A stretch of DNA of 64,000 bases, taken from positions 11,022,905 through 11,086,904 of the forward strand of contig NC_136019.1 of assembly GCF_048128805.1 (NCBI RefSeq), in the 5' to 3' direction. The DNA is from Centroberyx gerrardi (taxonomy: Eukaryota > Chordata > Actinopteri > Beryciformes > Berycidae). This document shows, one piece after another, positions 24,801-35,480 of the stretch. A program made the translations under genes and the position numbers. The notes under the pieces are model-generated. The model was not told where the DNA came from. It did not search any database and worked only from the letters and a program-made list of their open reading frames with translations. Every line of letters starts with the position of its first letter. The first letter of the stretch is position 1.

Positions 24801-27800
24801 AAAAACATCATTGGCAAGGGTGGCGCCAACATCAAAAAGGTGAGGTTTTGAAGTGTTCTTCTTAAAATTTGAAAATGACCACTTAGAAGAACCACCAGAA
24901 GAAACATGGCAGGATATTATAGGCACATAATAACAGAGATTGTGCATGTCACCAGATCCGAGAAGAGACCAACACCAAGATAGACCTGCCGACAGAGAAC
25001 AGTAACTCGGAGATGATCGTCATCACAGGCAAGAAGAGCAACTGTGAGGCAGCCAGAGAGCGAATCCTGGCCATCCAGAGAGAACTGGTGAGAGAACCTC
25101 GGACTGTCCTGTTATATATTACTGCTTGAGGGGTTTCTGGGAAGTCAGAGAATTTGAAAATCTTATTTTTCCTGTTTTCCTTACATGAAGATCCCTCAAA
25201 AATTTGAAATGGCACATGGGTTGTGATTGGAAGTGTGGGAAGATTGGTAGTTTTTATCGGCATTTACGTAAAGATGCCATCATTTTTACATTTACATTTT
25301 TGGCATTTAGCTGATGGTCTTCCATCCAGCGTGACATTCGATGAATGCATGATTACAACAGGTTTTGATTCATACACTGGATCACCAAAAATTACAATTA
25401 ATCAAATTGCAAAGTCGGGGCCTTAGTGCTGTGACAATTCAGTCATGACTAGGGTTTACACTTCTTATCATAAATTATACTTTTCTGGTTACTGGAGGTA
25501 AGATTTGAAGTTATTCTTCTGTTTTGGATATTAGGATTTATACTACACCAATGAGCTCTATTCCCTATGAGGAAAATATTTGCATAAGCCAGTGAATACA
25601 TCAAACAAGAAAACTAACATAACATAACTAACATAAAACACAGTATCTCAGTACCTACACAGCAAAGCTTCTCCCTTCATATAAAGAAGAAATGCATTTA
25701 TTAAAGAAATCCATGTGTAGGAGATGTGCGTGTGTGTATCTAGGAGGAATTAGCAAAAACACAAATTCCAGTTAGTCTAGTCTAGATTGGCCAGTAAAAT
25801 AATCTCTCTGACTCTCCAGGCCAACATTAAGGAGACGGAGGTCGCCATCCCCGCCAAGCTGCACAACTCTCTGATCGGCTCCAAAGGCTGCCTGGTGCGC
25901 TCCATCATGGAGGAGTGCGGCGGCGTCCACATCCACTTCCCCTCCGAGGGCTCCGGCTCGGACAAGGTCACCATCAGAGGGCCGGTCGGCGAGGTGGAGA
26001 GGGCCAAGAGGCAGCTGCTGCAGCTGGCTGAGGAGAAGGTAGGTGGGAGGGAGCAGAGGGGTGGAGAACGGTCGTTGGGGATGGAGGGATGGATTAAAGA
26101 ATGAATGGAGAGAAGATGAGGAAGAGAACGACAAGGAGAGACGGCAAATGGCTGAGTAAGAAGTGAATCTTTGAAGGGAGGATAAGAGGGAAGGAGAGGG
26201 CAGCGGGATGGCCGAGTGGTTAGAGAGATTGTTCTATAAAAAAAGGTCAGAGGTTCAATCCTGTGAAGTGTTCTTTGAGTCGAGGCGTCCTTGAGCAAGA
26301 CGCTAAACCCCAGACTGCTTACTCCTCGTCAGTTTCTCTGGATGAGAGCGTCAGCTAAAAGCCTGAAATGCAAATGTAAAACGAGAGAAGTAGAGAGAAA
26401 ATGAGTGAAGTGAAGGAAAAAAAATTGCTACTCCCTGTGGCTTTGTGTTCCAAACATTTTTCCAAGTTGAAAGGGAGGACAAGATGAAGGTTGATAAACA
26501 CCGCTTCAGTTTCCTCAGGTTCTTTCATCCCTCTTTTTCCCCTCCTCTCCTCCCCTCCCTCCTGCCTTTTTCAGCAAGTCAACAACTTCACGGCCGAGCT
26601 GCAGGCCAAGCCGGAGTACCATAAGTTCCTGATCGGCCGCGGCGGGGCCAACATCCGGCGCGTGCGGGACAGGACGGGGGCCCGCATCATCTTCCCGTCG
26701 CCGGACGACACGGAGCAGGAGCTCATCACCATCGTAGGGAGAGAGGAAGCCGTTCGCCTGGCCCAGAAGGAGCTGGAGACCCTCGTCAAGAACCTGGTAA
26801 CTACCTCCACACCCCATGTGGTTTGTTTTGTGCAGTCTTGAAGTCACTTAACTTCTATTCTTATTCTTTCATTCATTTTTTTAGTGGTTCATTTTTTCAT
26901 CCCCCCATTCATTTGATTACTTACTTTATTTCATTCTTTCTTTATTATATGTCCATACATATGTATATAGGTACATGCAAAGAAATGCATGCATACATAC
27001 ATTTATTTATTTATTTATTTTTAAATGGGGGTTCTCCTTGATGAACTTTTTTAAAATTTAATTTCATTTTATTTTATTTTATTTGCAGTGTTAAGCACAG
27101 AAGCAAAGTGATACAAACACAGAAAGTAATGATAAAAAACATAAAAAGAAGAAATGCAAATTGAAGCGAGATACAAAAAATAACTACCTTTTTATAAAAA
27201 CATCTCACCTCAAAAAAAGAGAGAAACTTTGTACATTATTAGCATGGGAGCCTCTCTTACCCTTCAGTGTCAGACTCTCTAACTTCCCTTTTCTCTATCT
27301 AAATACCATCTTCCTCCTCCTTTCCTCGTGCCTCGCTCCTTGCTCCGCTCCCCAGGACGACGTGGTGGAGGACACCATGGTGGTGGAGGTTCGTCACCAC
27401 CGCCACTTCGTGTGTCGGAGGGGCCAGGTGCTGCGGGAGCTGGCCGAGGAGTACGGCGGCGTGGCCGTCAGCTTCCCTCGCACGGGAGCCCACAGCCAGC
27501 GGGTCACGCTGAAGGGAGCCAAGGACTGCGTGGAGGCGGCCAAGAGACGCATCCAGGAGATCATCGAGGACCTGGTAAGACCAGCGGGGAGAAGAGGGGA
27601 GGTGTGCTTGTGTGTGGGGGAGGAAGAGGAATGTATCGCTCAAATATTGGGAAAAGCTTACAAGAAGTTTTTCTCACCTTCAACCAATTAAGAAATAATT
27701 TGTGAATGCCCTATCATTAGCAAATGGGTTGCAGTTTATATATATATTTAAATTGATTGAATTGAAAGCAAACTGACCCCTATCAAAGTGAGTCAAACTG

Positions 27801-30800
27801 CTGCAAGAAAACCCGTACTCTCCGTATCAGAGCAACAATTTCAGAGAAAGTAGATTTCGTGAACGGTCAATTGTCTTCAAGGACTCTTCCACAGGACACA
27901 TTGGTTGTTGTGGGGTTCAAACCTGTGACCTTTCTGTTACGGGACGGTCACTGTAGCCACTGGGCCTCCTGGTAGCTAACTGATCTGGTGACATGAGTGC
28001 AGTGTGAGGCGAAGCACACGTGTCTCATGCTGTGCTCGACTTGAGAGATGTTTGGCTTCTGGAGCGAACTGGGTAATCCTGCACCGCCCAGGAAGTGTGT
28101 TTGATGTTCGATGTTCCCCGCCTCTCTCCTCTCTCCTGCAGGAGTCCCAGGTGAGTGTGGAGGTGGCGATCCCCCAGCGCTACCACCGGGCCGTCATGGG
28201 GCCGAAAGGCTGCCGCATCCAGCACATCACCCGGGAGCACGAGGTGCAGGTCAAGTTCCCCGAGAGAGACGACAGCGCTGCAGGTCAGACACACACAACA
28301 CAACACACCACACACAAGATATATGTGCCTGCATGTGTTTATATCACTGCTTCAGTGTCACCAAGTCAAATTTCTCTACAATTATTACTTGGCAAATAAA
28401 GTGATTCTGATATACAGTGCCATTCCATGGCCAATTTTTCCACACAGATTTATTGTAATGAATTGTTGGATCAGGATCAAAGCAGGAAAGTAACACCTGC
28501 CATCTAAATGCTGGTTTAGTTGTGGATATAAAGCTAATGAAGTTTACCTGTCCTACCAGCCACTTAAGCAGGTTAATCACCACTGCTCACAGGTTGATAA
28601 ATTACTTTTTAATCCAATGTGAAGCCCAGTGTATTCAGTGGATTAGAGTTAATCTCCCACCCTGATCAGTGTGTGTATACACACTACCAAATTTTGGCTG
28701 GATTTAACCTCAATTAGGCTCTCTCACACACATACGGTGGACTAGGGTGAGGAGTCCTTTTTTATTTTTTTCTTCTTTAAGATTTTCTTGACATACTCAA
28801 ATCTTACAAAGTAGGCAGGATCAGCTGTGTCCACCCCTAGGTATCGTTCATCACATGATTAAAGAGACTCTGTAACGTAAATTGGAATTCAACCCAAAAT
28901 GATATTTCTTTTAGGGGAAACAGACAAACCAAAGAATGGCTATTAATGCATTTTCCATGGTAAAATCCCAGGTCAGGAGGCTCCGCCGCAGGAGAATGGT
29001 GAGGTCAGTCCAGAGGCGGAGTTTGTCCCCCGCAAGTGCGACATTATCACCATCTCTGGGCGGGCAGAGAAGTGTGAACTGGCCAAGGCCGCCCTGCTGG
29101 TATGCACCCATTTTAGTTCAGTGGGAGACATGACGGCGTCTCTTATTCATTCTGTATTTGGACCATTTTAACCCAGGATCCACTTTCATCAAATGTAATT
29201 TAGGGCTAATGTGCTTTTCTTTCTCCCGTTTCACTCTTCGCTCTTCTTCCTCCTCAAATATTTCTCCTCTCTCATTTACCCCTCTCGCTTGTTTTCTCTC
29301 CCGTCTCCTCTGCTGATTTCCGTCTCACTTGATCCCGCCTCCTCCTCCTCCTCCAGGCGTTGGTGCCCATAACGGAGGACATCGAGGTGTCCTACGAGCT
29401 GCATCGCTACATCATCGGCCAGAAGGGCAGCGGGATCAGGAAGATGATGGAGGAGTATGAGGTCAGTCGGGGCTCTCTGGTGCCATCGTCTGGCCGAGTG
29501 GCGGACATCACACACTAGTCCTGCAGATCGAAATGGCCTTGAGTACAAGGCAGTCAGACCCTTTTGCCTCAGCAGTGATTACAGATTATAAAAATGATTA
29601 CAGAAAATGTTTAAATTTTGATTTGTTTTAATTGGTTACGGATAAAAAGGAGTGGAGGGAAGGGGATTTTCTAAAAATGGCAACAACAACAAAAAATGAA
29701 GGATCTGTAATTTATTTGTGTGTGTGTGTGTGCAGGTAAACATCTGGGTGCCCCAGCCAGAGCAGCAGTGGGACGTGATCAGGGTGACGGGCCAGGTGCC
29801 TAATGTGGAGCGAGCCAAACTGGGCCTGTTGGAGAGGGTCAAAGAACTGCAGGCGGAACAGGAGGACAGGGTACACACACACACACACACACACTATGTT
29901 CACATCATATTTCTTCTCCTTTACTCATTCTATTGCTCTCTAAAAAAGTAACAAAAAATCCTTTCTACCTCTCTTCTTAGCTGTTTTTATTTCGTTCTTT
30001 TCTCAGCACGTCTCTCTTACATGATTATTCTATGTTATAAGAATATTGTTTGGGTTTTACGGCTCTGACCATTCACTCATTATTATTGGTTGTTTGTAAT
30101 GTTGGTAATCAAGGAATTGAAGCTTATTCTACTGTATTCTACAACATATTAAACTACCTGATTTGCCTCTTCAAACACAGAAACTGTATTTTACTAACCC
30201 CTGCCTATGCTTTTACATACAGTACATCCAATACCAATCAGTAATGCACAATGGGTATACTGTAATGATCTTTGTAAAATTGTTTCATGTATTATCACTG
30301 AACCTTGCCAGGCCCTGCGCAGCTTCAAGGCCACCATGTCTGTAGATCCCAAGTTCCATCCCAAGATCATCGGCCGCAAGGGAGCGGTCATCTCTCAGAT
30401 CAGGAAAGACCACGATGTCAGCATCCAGTTCCCCGACAAAGGAGACGAGCAGCAGGTGTGTGTGTGTGTGTGTGTGTTAGGGCTGCACGATGTTGACAAA
30501 CAAGCCATATGGTGATTCTTTTGCTGCGTGATGCGACTGCAGTATGAATTCAGATACATGTGGAGACAAGTTTTTCGACATGATTTATTTTTAGTTAAGC
30601 ATTTGACAAACTGTGGGGTGAAAAATGAGTTGGCTGTGGTTAGGATTCAGTTGGCTGGAAAATAATGGAAAGTTTTCCCCGGCCAGGAATTGCATAGAAC
30701 CCCAGAAAATTTTTTTTTGCACCTGTCAGAAACTCCTCTCCCCTCTGATTTAAAACAAAACATCTATTTGCAGTCTGGAAATTGCAGCAGATGGCAGTTT

Positions 30801-33120
30801 TTCAGTTAATCGATCATTCACCCTCTACACTCGCACACTTCTCTCTCTCCTCTTTCACCTTGCCGCTGCCCTTTTTCCACACTCCTCATTTCTCCTTTAT
30901 CCCCTCCACATCCTTTCCTCCTCTCTTACCCTCTGGTTTCTCTCTTCATCTTTCACCTACACCCATTTCCGTCCTGTGTTTTCCCCCCCCTTCCTCTGTA
31001 ACCGTGTCCCTCCTCCTCCTCCCCCCAGGATGTGATCGTGATCTCGGGGTACGAGCGTAACGTGGAGGAGGCGCGGCAGGCCATCCAGCAGCTGGTGTCC
31101 GAGCTGCAGGAGATGGTGAGCCAGGACGTGCACCTGGACCCGCGCACCCACGCTCGCATCATCGGCGCCCGCGGCAAAGCCATCCGCAAGCTGATGGAGG
31201 AGTTCAAGGTCGGACGCTTGTTTTGGGGTTTTGCTCTTCGATAACACGTCTGCTTACACACTGGTTCATAGTAATTCCTGCTTTTGTGTTTTGTTCTCTT
31301 CTATTGCTTGTTCATTTATTGTGCTCTGCTCTGTTCTATTTTGTTCTATTCCAATCTGTTCTGTTATACGTATACTAGTCTATTCTGTTTTTGTCTATAC
31401 TATTTTGTTCTTTTCTGCTCTTTTTTTAATTGTTTTGTTCTATTCTAATCTGTTCTACTCTGATTTGTACAAATTTTGCTATTCTGTTCTCTTCTAATCT
31501 GTTCTATTCTATTCTAATCTGTTCTGTTCTGTTCTGTTTGATTCGATTCTGTTCTAATCTGTTGTGTTCTCCTCTTGTTCTCCTGGTCAGGTGGATATCC
31601 GGTTCCCTCAGCCAGGCTCTGATGAACCGGACAAAGTGACGGTGACCGGTCTGCCAGAAACCGTCGACAACGCCATCGACCACCTGCTCAACCTGGAGGA
31701 GGAATATGTGAGTTCACACTGATGGAGAGCAGCTTCTGTTCAGCAGAGCAGCTATGGATGTTCTCTTTATTCAGTTATGGGAGAGAGTTAGATGACCAGT
31801 CGCCATATCAAAACCTAACCTCATAACATGTATACATTATACTGGACCAAGTATCACAATATCACACCAAACAAAGTGTTAGAAATTGAATTGGATGGCT
31901 GTGTAAGGAAACGGGTTAGCAGCACTTGGTACTAGTTTTCTGAATGGCCCTTATGCTGCTCCATCAGAAAACAGACAGAATTATTGACAGATTTCTGTCT
32001 GTTGGGCTGTTTTGGAACCTCAACATGGTGGGAGAGGCAGAAGTGCAGTAAAGCTTTGCTCAAAGCGGCGACTATACAGTATAAATTACATAAAAACGTT
32101 ATACCGGCTTTCTCCGTTTTATCTTTGTTTTAGTCACATCATTGTCTCTGTGTTCGCCACAGTTTTTTCCGAAACAAACTGAAACGCCTCTAATTGGCTA
32201 AACGGATGGCAATGAATCCGTCCGTCAAAACGGATGGAAATCTGACAGTCGGACGCATCATCATCCCTGTCGGGACAACAGACAGCTCTCATTGAAAATG
32301 AATTGAAATGAACGGAGAGCGACAGACACAACGAATCAGTGTGGCTGCAGCCTAATTCCACCATATGTGCAGGGATCTTACACAGGGGGCCGTAAAGTCA
32401 GGGAAAAATATGGAAATGTTGTTGAATAGTTTGGGAATTGCACATAATGTCTGGAAAAGTATTGAAAAATACTCCCTTTCTCTTTCCCTCCTCTCCCAGA
32501 TGCTCAGTGTGACGGAGACGGAGACCATGGCGGCCTACATGAAGCCTCCGTCTCGCTACGGAGGAGGAGGCGGAGGAGGAGGAGCGGACGACAACAGCGC
32601 GGGTCCGGCCAAGGGCTTCGTGGTGCGGGACGCCCCGTGGAACGCACCGGGCAACAAGGTGGGACCCGCTAGTAGTCACCTAAACATCTACACTGAAAAT
32701 ACAAAATACTAGGGATGCTTAGTCTTTTCATGAAGCACACTGATTAGGTGAATCCAGGTACGCCATTATCTCTTATTGATTTCCCTTATTAACTCTATAC
32801 CAATCACAGAGGAGGAGATGTAGATGAAGAGAAGCAGATGAGTTAGAGAAGGATTTTTAAGCTTTGAGACAACTGAGATGTGGATTGTGCAAAAGGGGCT
32901 GCAGCTCAATATCAGGCAGAAGTCCCTAATATTTTGCACCTTCAGTGTAGATCACTATCGCTCGTTCATTTAAATCATGCCTTGCATCCGAGTCATTATG
33001 ACAAGCATATCAAACTCTTTGTCCCAGGCTCCTGACATGAGCAGCGCTGAGGATTTCCCCACGTTCGGGACGGGCGTGGCTCCCAAGCAGACCTCCGCCT
33101 GGGGCCCCAAGAAGTTCTGA
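14474..33120 (+). CDS. HDLBP: HDLBP (vigilin, high density lipoprotein-binding protein), complete coding region
   Basis: Seen: coding exons 14474-14549, 14823-14974, 15362-15577, 17815-18021, 18466-18681, 20364-20570, 21022-21129, 21659-21763, 23250-23328, 24055-24194, 24287-24391, 24524-24637, 24753-24839, 24956-25087, 25820-26038, 26575-26796, 27356-27574, 28142-28283, 28972-29099, 29357-29461, 29736-29870, 30312-30455, 31029-31208, 31591-31707, 32500-32658, 33028-33120. They total 3807 nt, 1268 residues plus TGA, the same length as recalled for human vigilin, and start MSSVAVLT. All junctions are GT-AG and phases are consistent. It encodes 15 KH units with GXXG loops in most. Known: vigilin is a cytoplasmic and ER/polyribosome-associated RNA-binding protein affecting translation and stability of mRNAs, first described in HDL binding. 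Odd: a poly-Gly stretch near residues 1206-1213. Teleosts may carry two HDLBP copies; I cannot say which this is. Confidence 0.97.
15362..20570 (+). CDS. HDLBP: HDLBP exons 4-7: KH units 1-4, one exon each (residues 77-358)
   Basis: Exons 15362-15577, 17815-18021, 18466-18681 and 20364-20570 each encode one whole KH unit in phase 0. KH1 lacks a GXXG loop (RTGAH at that place). KH2 has GKNG. KH3 has GAHN, so its loop is degenerate. KH4 has GPKG. KH folds lacking GXXG usually have weak nucleic-acid contact, so units 1 and 3 may be structural; this is inference. Confidence 0.93.
15578..17814. other. HDLBP intron 4 (2.2 kb), with a probable decayed inverted-repeat element at about 16085-16330
   Basis: The left text GTTGCACAAAAACTCTTAG (about 16086) and the right text, reverse-complemented, TGGCACAAAAACTTAAGAG (about 16310-16328) look like diverged terminal inverted repeats. 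The remainder is AT-rich with no gene seen. Confidence 0.4.
18755..19230 (+). mobile_element. L2-like LINE remnant: C-terminal ORF2 tail plus 3' end, in HDLBP intron 6
   Basis: With frame shifts, the plus strand encodes the C-terminal motifs typical of fish L2-type reverse transcriptase ORFs: a degraded 'LHWLPV-FRI' block near 18775, then 'PYEQKQSLRATDKSLLKVPK', 'KGDR' and 'NLPDEIQEANSLPSFK' to about 19060. It ends with the usual 'AAAGCGCTGTATAAA' type tail near 19208. Truncated and inactive. Confidence 0.7.
19493..19673 (-). mobile_element. tRNA-derived SINE, minus orientation, HDLBP intron 6
   Basis: Read on the minus strand: a tRNA-like head 'GGCAGGATGGACAAGTAGTTA' (box A like), 'GGTTTGATCCC' (box B like) and a tail ending 'TAAAATGTAAATGTAAAT'. 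Same family layout as the copy at 26200. Pol III boxes are visible but degenerate. Confidence 0.65.
20760..20950 (+). repeat. Dispersed fish repeat relic in HDLBP intron 7
   Basis: Text such as 'GAGACCATAACCTCTTGTGG', 'GAGTGAGAAGTTGGGTTGTGG' and 'CATTGACTTGCATGGAG' resembles a repeat I recall as common in fish introns. No ends identified. Confidence 0.35.
21022..24194 (+). CDS. HDLBP: HDLBP exons 8-11: KH units 5-6, each split over two exons (residues 359-502)
   Basis: Exons 21022-21129 (GKKG) plus 21659-21763 make KH5. Exons 23250-23328 (GKNG) plus 24055-24194 make KH6. Exon 9 (105 nt, 35 codons) is tightly bracketed by (GT)n and (AC)n. The exon 10 acceptor tract is a (CT)n run ending TGTCTCCAG. 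Splitting after the GXXG helix means skipping exon 9 would keep frame but remove the second half of KH5. Confidence 0.93.
21611..21808. repeat. Complementary microsatellite pair flanking HDLBP exon 9
   Basis: (GT)n at 21611-21656 (perfect from 21621) ends directly at the acceptor AG (21657-21658). (AC)n at 21770-21808 starts 6 nt after the exon end at 21763. At least 36 bases are perfectly complementary. The loop between the tracts would be 113 nt. Confidence 0.95.
21915..22380. repeat. Cluster of degenerate TTAATGTAATAA/TTATTACATTAA motifs in HDLBP intron 9
   Basis: At least ten variants of a near-palindromic TTAATGTAATA motif and its complement lie within about 460 bp, in both orientations. 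No longer terminal repeats were found. Confidence 0.7.
22724..23249 (+). repeat. CTCTCTACCT minisatellite and adjoining dispersed repeat in HDLBP intron 9
   Basis: About 22724-23122 consists of short variants of CTCTCTAC/CTCTCTGC. It is followed (23123-23218) by a roughly 95-bp segment similar to 12552-12650, then a (CT)n run that serves as the exon 10 pyrimidine tract. Its serine/leucine-rich open frames are repeat artefacts. Confidence 0.75.
23365..23500 (+). mobile_element. SINE-like fragment, HDLBP intron 10
   Basis: A segment with 'GAGTTCGAGTGCCGCTGGGAC' (box B like) and the SINE-type tail 'GGATAAAAACATCCAACAAATGCC'. Head incomplete. Confidence 0.5.
24287..25087 (+). CDS. HDLBP: HDLBP exons 12-15: KH units 7-8 (residues 503-648)
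   Basis: Exons 24287-24391 (GQKG) and 24524-24637 form KH7. Exons 24753-24839 (GKGG) and 24956-25087 form KH8. Blocks NERTKDLI, VIINFPDPAQKSDIVQLRGP and VPIFKQFHKNIIGKGGANIK are near-identical to vertebrate vigilin. Introns here are short (about 115-135 nt). Confidence 0.95.
25286..25400 (-). mobile_element. SINE tail fragment, minus orientation, HDLBP intron 15
   Basis: 'TTACATTTACATTTTTGGCA' then 'TTTAGCTGATGGTCTTCCATCCAGCG' (quoted in parts) is the reverse of the usual fish SINE/LINE tail. The tRNA-like head is absent. Confidence 0.5.
25820..27574 (+). CDS. HDLBP: HDLBP exons 16-18: KH units 9-11, one exon each (residues 649-868)
   Basis: Exons 25820-26038 (GSKG), 26575-26796 (GRGG) and 27356-27574 (CRRG, degenerate loop). 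All are phase 0, lengths 219, 222 and 219 nt. Signature EECGGVHIHFP in KH9 and EEYGGVAVSFPR in KH11. Flanking introns carry SINE pieces. Confidence 0.94.
26200..26380 (+). mobile_element. tRNA-derived SINE, plus orientation, HDLBP intron 16
   Basis: Head 'GCAGCGGGATGGCCGAGTGG' contains a box A like TGGCCGAGTGGTTAG. 'GGTTCAATCC' at 26252-26261 is box B like. The central 'CCTTGAGCAAGACGCTAAACC' is the conserved fish SINE core, and the tail ends 'CAAATGTAAA'. The most complete copy in the window. Confidence 0.75.
27890..27980 (-). mobile_element. SINE head fragment, minus orientation, HDLBP intron 18
   Basis: On the minus strand, 'GGAGGCCCAGTGGCTACAG' then 'CACAGGTTTGAACCCC' resemble the tRNA-like head of the same family. 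The core and tail are missing. Confidence 0.45.
28142..29870 (+). CDS. HDLBP: HDLBP exons 19-22: KH units 12-13 (residues 869-1038)
   Basis: Exons 28142-28283 (GPKG) and 28972-29099 form KH12 with an acidic linker of variable sequence inside. Exons 29357-29461 (GQKG) and 29736-29870 form KH13, ending LLERVKELQAEQEDR. Exon 22 has (TG)8 at its acceptor and (AC)11 straight after its donor GT. Confidence 0.93.
30312..31707 (+). CDS. HDLBP: HDLBP exons 23-25: KH units 14-15 (residues 1039-1185)
   Basis: Exons 30312-30455 (GRKG), 31029-31208 (the end of KH14, then GARG of KH15) and 31591-31707. The motif IIGARGKAIRKLMEEFKVDIRFP is vigilin-typical. The exon 23 donor runs into (GT)11. Intron 24 is filled with a TTCTG/TTCTA pentanucleotide repeat. 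Confidence 0.94.
31285..31575 (+). repeat. TTCTG/TTCTA pentanucleotide repeat filling HDLBP intron 24
   Basis: Tandem variants of TCTGTTCTAT and TTCTAATCTG run across about 290 bp up to the exon 25 acceptor (CTCCTGGTCAG). Open frames here are repeat artefacts. Confidence 0.75.
32500..33120 (+). CDS. HDLBP: HDLBP exons 26-27: C-terminal tail (residues 1186-1268)
   Basis: Exons 32500-32658 and 33028-33120 (TGA at 33118-33120). They end APKQTSAWGPKKF, matching the vigilin C-terminus. The YMKPP block is followed by eight consecutive glycines from a GGA/GGC-rich repeat, absent from the human protein as I recall it. GFVVRDAPW is conserved. Confidence 0.93.
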
Positions 33121-33891
33121 AGCAGCTCATCTGGAGGAAACAAAAAAAAAACCCTATGAAGTAGACGAGAGACGAAACAAATCTCTAAACAAATTGCTGC
33201 TCGCCTTCCTTCCTCCCCTTCTCTCTCTCTCTCTCTCTCTCCCTCTGTCGGTCTCTCTCTCTGTAACCCCCCCCCCCCCTCCCTCAACCAGCCACAATTA
33301 ATTCTGGGAGAGCTACCCCTTCCCCCTCCTCCCATCTCTGTCTTTCTCCTCAATACCTCCGCCCCCTTTCCGTCAGAGAAAAAGATTGTTCCTTCAAATG
33401 TCGAGTGCTCTCTTCATAGTTTTGCCGCCGCCCCACTCTGCCTCTCAGTCGCGCCGCCTCTCCGCTGGTCTCGCTGAAACATTTCAAAGACTCTGTTTAG
33501 ACCCATGCTGCCCCCGCCCCTCCCTGCTAAACCCCCCCACCCAAAAAAACCAAACGCTCCTGCAGTCCATCAGAACTGTTCCAGCTCTTCAGAGTCAACC
33601 GAATCAAGGAAGTGGAATCAGAGAGTACCAGCGAAATATCCTCAGACATCTGAAACAAGAGCATCCAAGTCTAGAATTTACCATAGCCCCAAGTCTTGGA
33701 TTTTTAAGCTTAAGAGAAAAAAAAAAAAAAAAAAAAGGCGGAGTCTGTGTTTTACTGTGCAAGAAGAGTTTCTAAACGATGACATCTTTTAAGGTTCTTT
33801 TTCTGTGGTTTTTACAAGGAGGTTTCTTGTTGGCTCACCTTTCCAAACACGTAACTAATGTGTGATGCAGCAGGTGAGGCAATGGGGTGTG

Positions 33892-33930
<39 letters not shown>

Positions 33931-35480
33931 TAGTGGGTTCAGGAGAGGTCTTTCACCCACAAGTGTTTGTAGTTTTCCTCGTATATTTATTATTGAGCTG
34001 GGAGCAAAATAGCTACTGTAGTTGATTTGACCTAGGTTTTCTTTTCTTACTCATGACGAGTCAAAAGATGTGAAAGTCCTGCTGATTGTTTGTACTGAAG
34101 GTTGTTTTGTCACTACTATTTATTTATTCGTTGATGAGCCATTTTATTTGGACTACTGTGATCTTGCGTTTTTTATAAAGCACTCACTGTAGCTTGATGC
34201 TTACAACCTTGTTTTGGAGTGCATAATGTTTGTCAGGGTTGGGGGACATGTTACCAGTTCTTACGTTTAAGTGTACAAAGAACTTTTCGCTATTTTTTTA
34301 AATTGTGTGGGTTTTGTTTTTGTTGGTTTCTGGCATATTTGGAAGACTGTATGTGTGTGTGTGTGTGTGTGTGTGAGTGTGCGTGCGCAAGTAAGATGTA
34401 TATTTGAATGAAGCTCAACCAAACTTTTACATCGTTGTGTCTGTCAGTTTGTCTCTCTTCTCTTCTCAGAGCTGTTGGCATTTTTCTTCCTTCCTTTTGA
34501 GGTTTTCTCCTTTTTCAGCTGATCGCTTCATAAAGTTTCCTAATTTCTGTCTACATACACACTACGCTGCTCCAAATTTACCCCCCCCCTCCCAAAAAAA
34601 AGTCACTAAAATCAATAGCACTTTTTTGAGGTTTAGAAATGCCTGTGGAATTTCACTTGTTAGCGTACGAGTGCTTCACATGTATTTAGTCTTATTTTGT
34701 AGCACAAACTTTTTATCTTTTTATTGCCCCTTTATCATTCCTTTTCTCCAGTTCTGAGAATCAGCTGTCAAGATGACATGTGTCCTATTAACCCACACTG
34801 TTGGCCCAGAATTCAATCTGCTTAATGGAAGCTTCCATGTGCCTGTCGTCTTAAATGAAGCGGGACAGGAAGGACTCGGGACCATCGTAGTAAACGGCTC
34901 TAAAAAAAAATCAACGGACACTCCAACAAAACTCAGGGTCCCAGTTAGAAGTGGAGGCTGGTGCAGAACTGTCTGTAGATTTGTTGTTTACAGCTGAAGA
35001 CAGACTAGTAAACAAAACAGACTATGCAACCCAACAAGACGATACAGTAGATTGCTGTTTGTCAATTGTAGACCAGTGAACTATAATAGCTATAATTATG
35101 GCTTCATTATTTTTGTTTGGGGGAGAGCAAATTAGTCATTTGTCCACTACTTTTAGTTGTTGGACGCTCATGTCCTGTGTGCTGACCTTTGAACTCTTGA
35201 CCCTCTGTATCACAGGATGCTATCCTGGCCGAGGTGAGACGAGCGCTGCATATTGAAGTTACTTATGTGAGTGTGTGTCTGTTATTAAATGGCAGGGCAG
35301 AGCTGCCCGAAGCAGCCACCATTTTCTGTAAAAGCTATGAGAAAACACACTATTGGCCTTAAGAAGTAATTAGTCTACAGCATTTTGAAAAAGGTGTGAT
35401 TGAGTAAGTATGCAACACTGCAATAACATGTCAGTGACCGGATTTTTTCCTACTCTAAATAAAATTTGAAAAAAGGAACC
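33121..35480 (+). other. HDLBP: HDLBP 3' UTR with poly(A) signal AATAAA at 35458
   Basis: No ORF of interest follows the stop. The region holds pyrimidine-rich sequence, a poly(A) run near 33719-33736 and (GT)n at about 33889-33929 and 34351-34378. The best AATAAA is at 35458-35463, giving a UTR of roughly 2.3 kb, a plausible vigilin length. Exact cleavage is unproven. Confidence 0.6.

Noticed and set aside
26200..26380. Possible tRNA gene (A and B boxes)
   Set aside because: The sequence does not close an acceptor stem and continues into a SINE core and tail, so it is a retroposon.
33719..33736. Poly(A) run suggesting a processed pseudogene
   Set aside because: It lies within the HDLBP 3' UTR with no upstream retrocopy; taken as a genomic A-tract.
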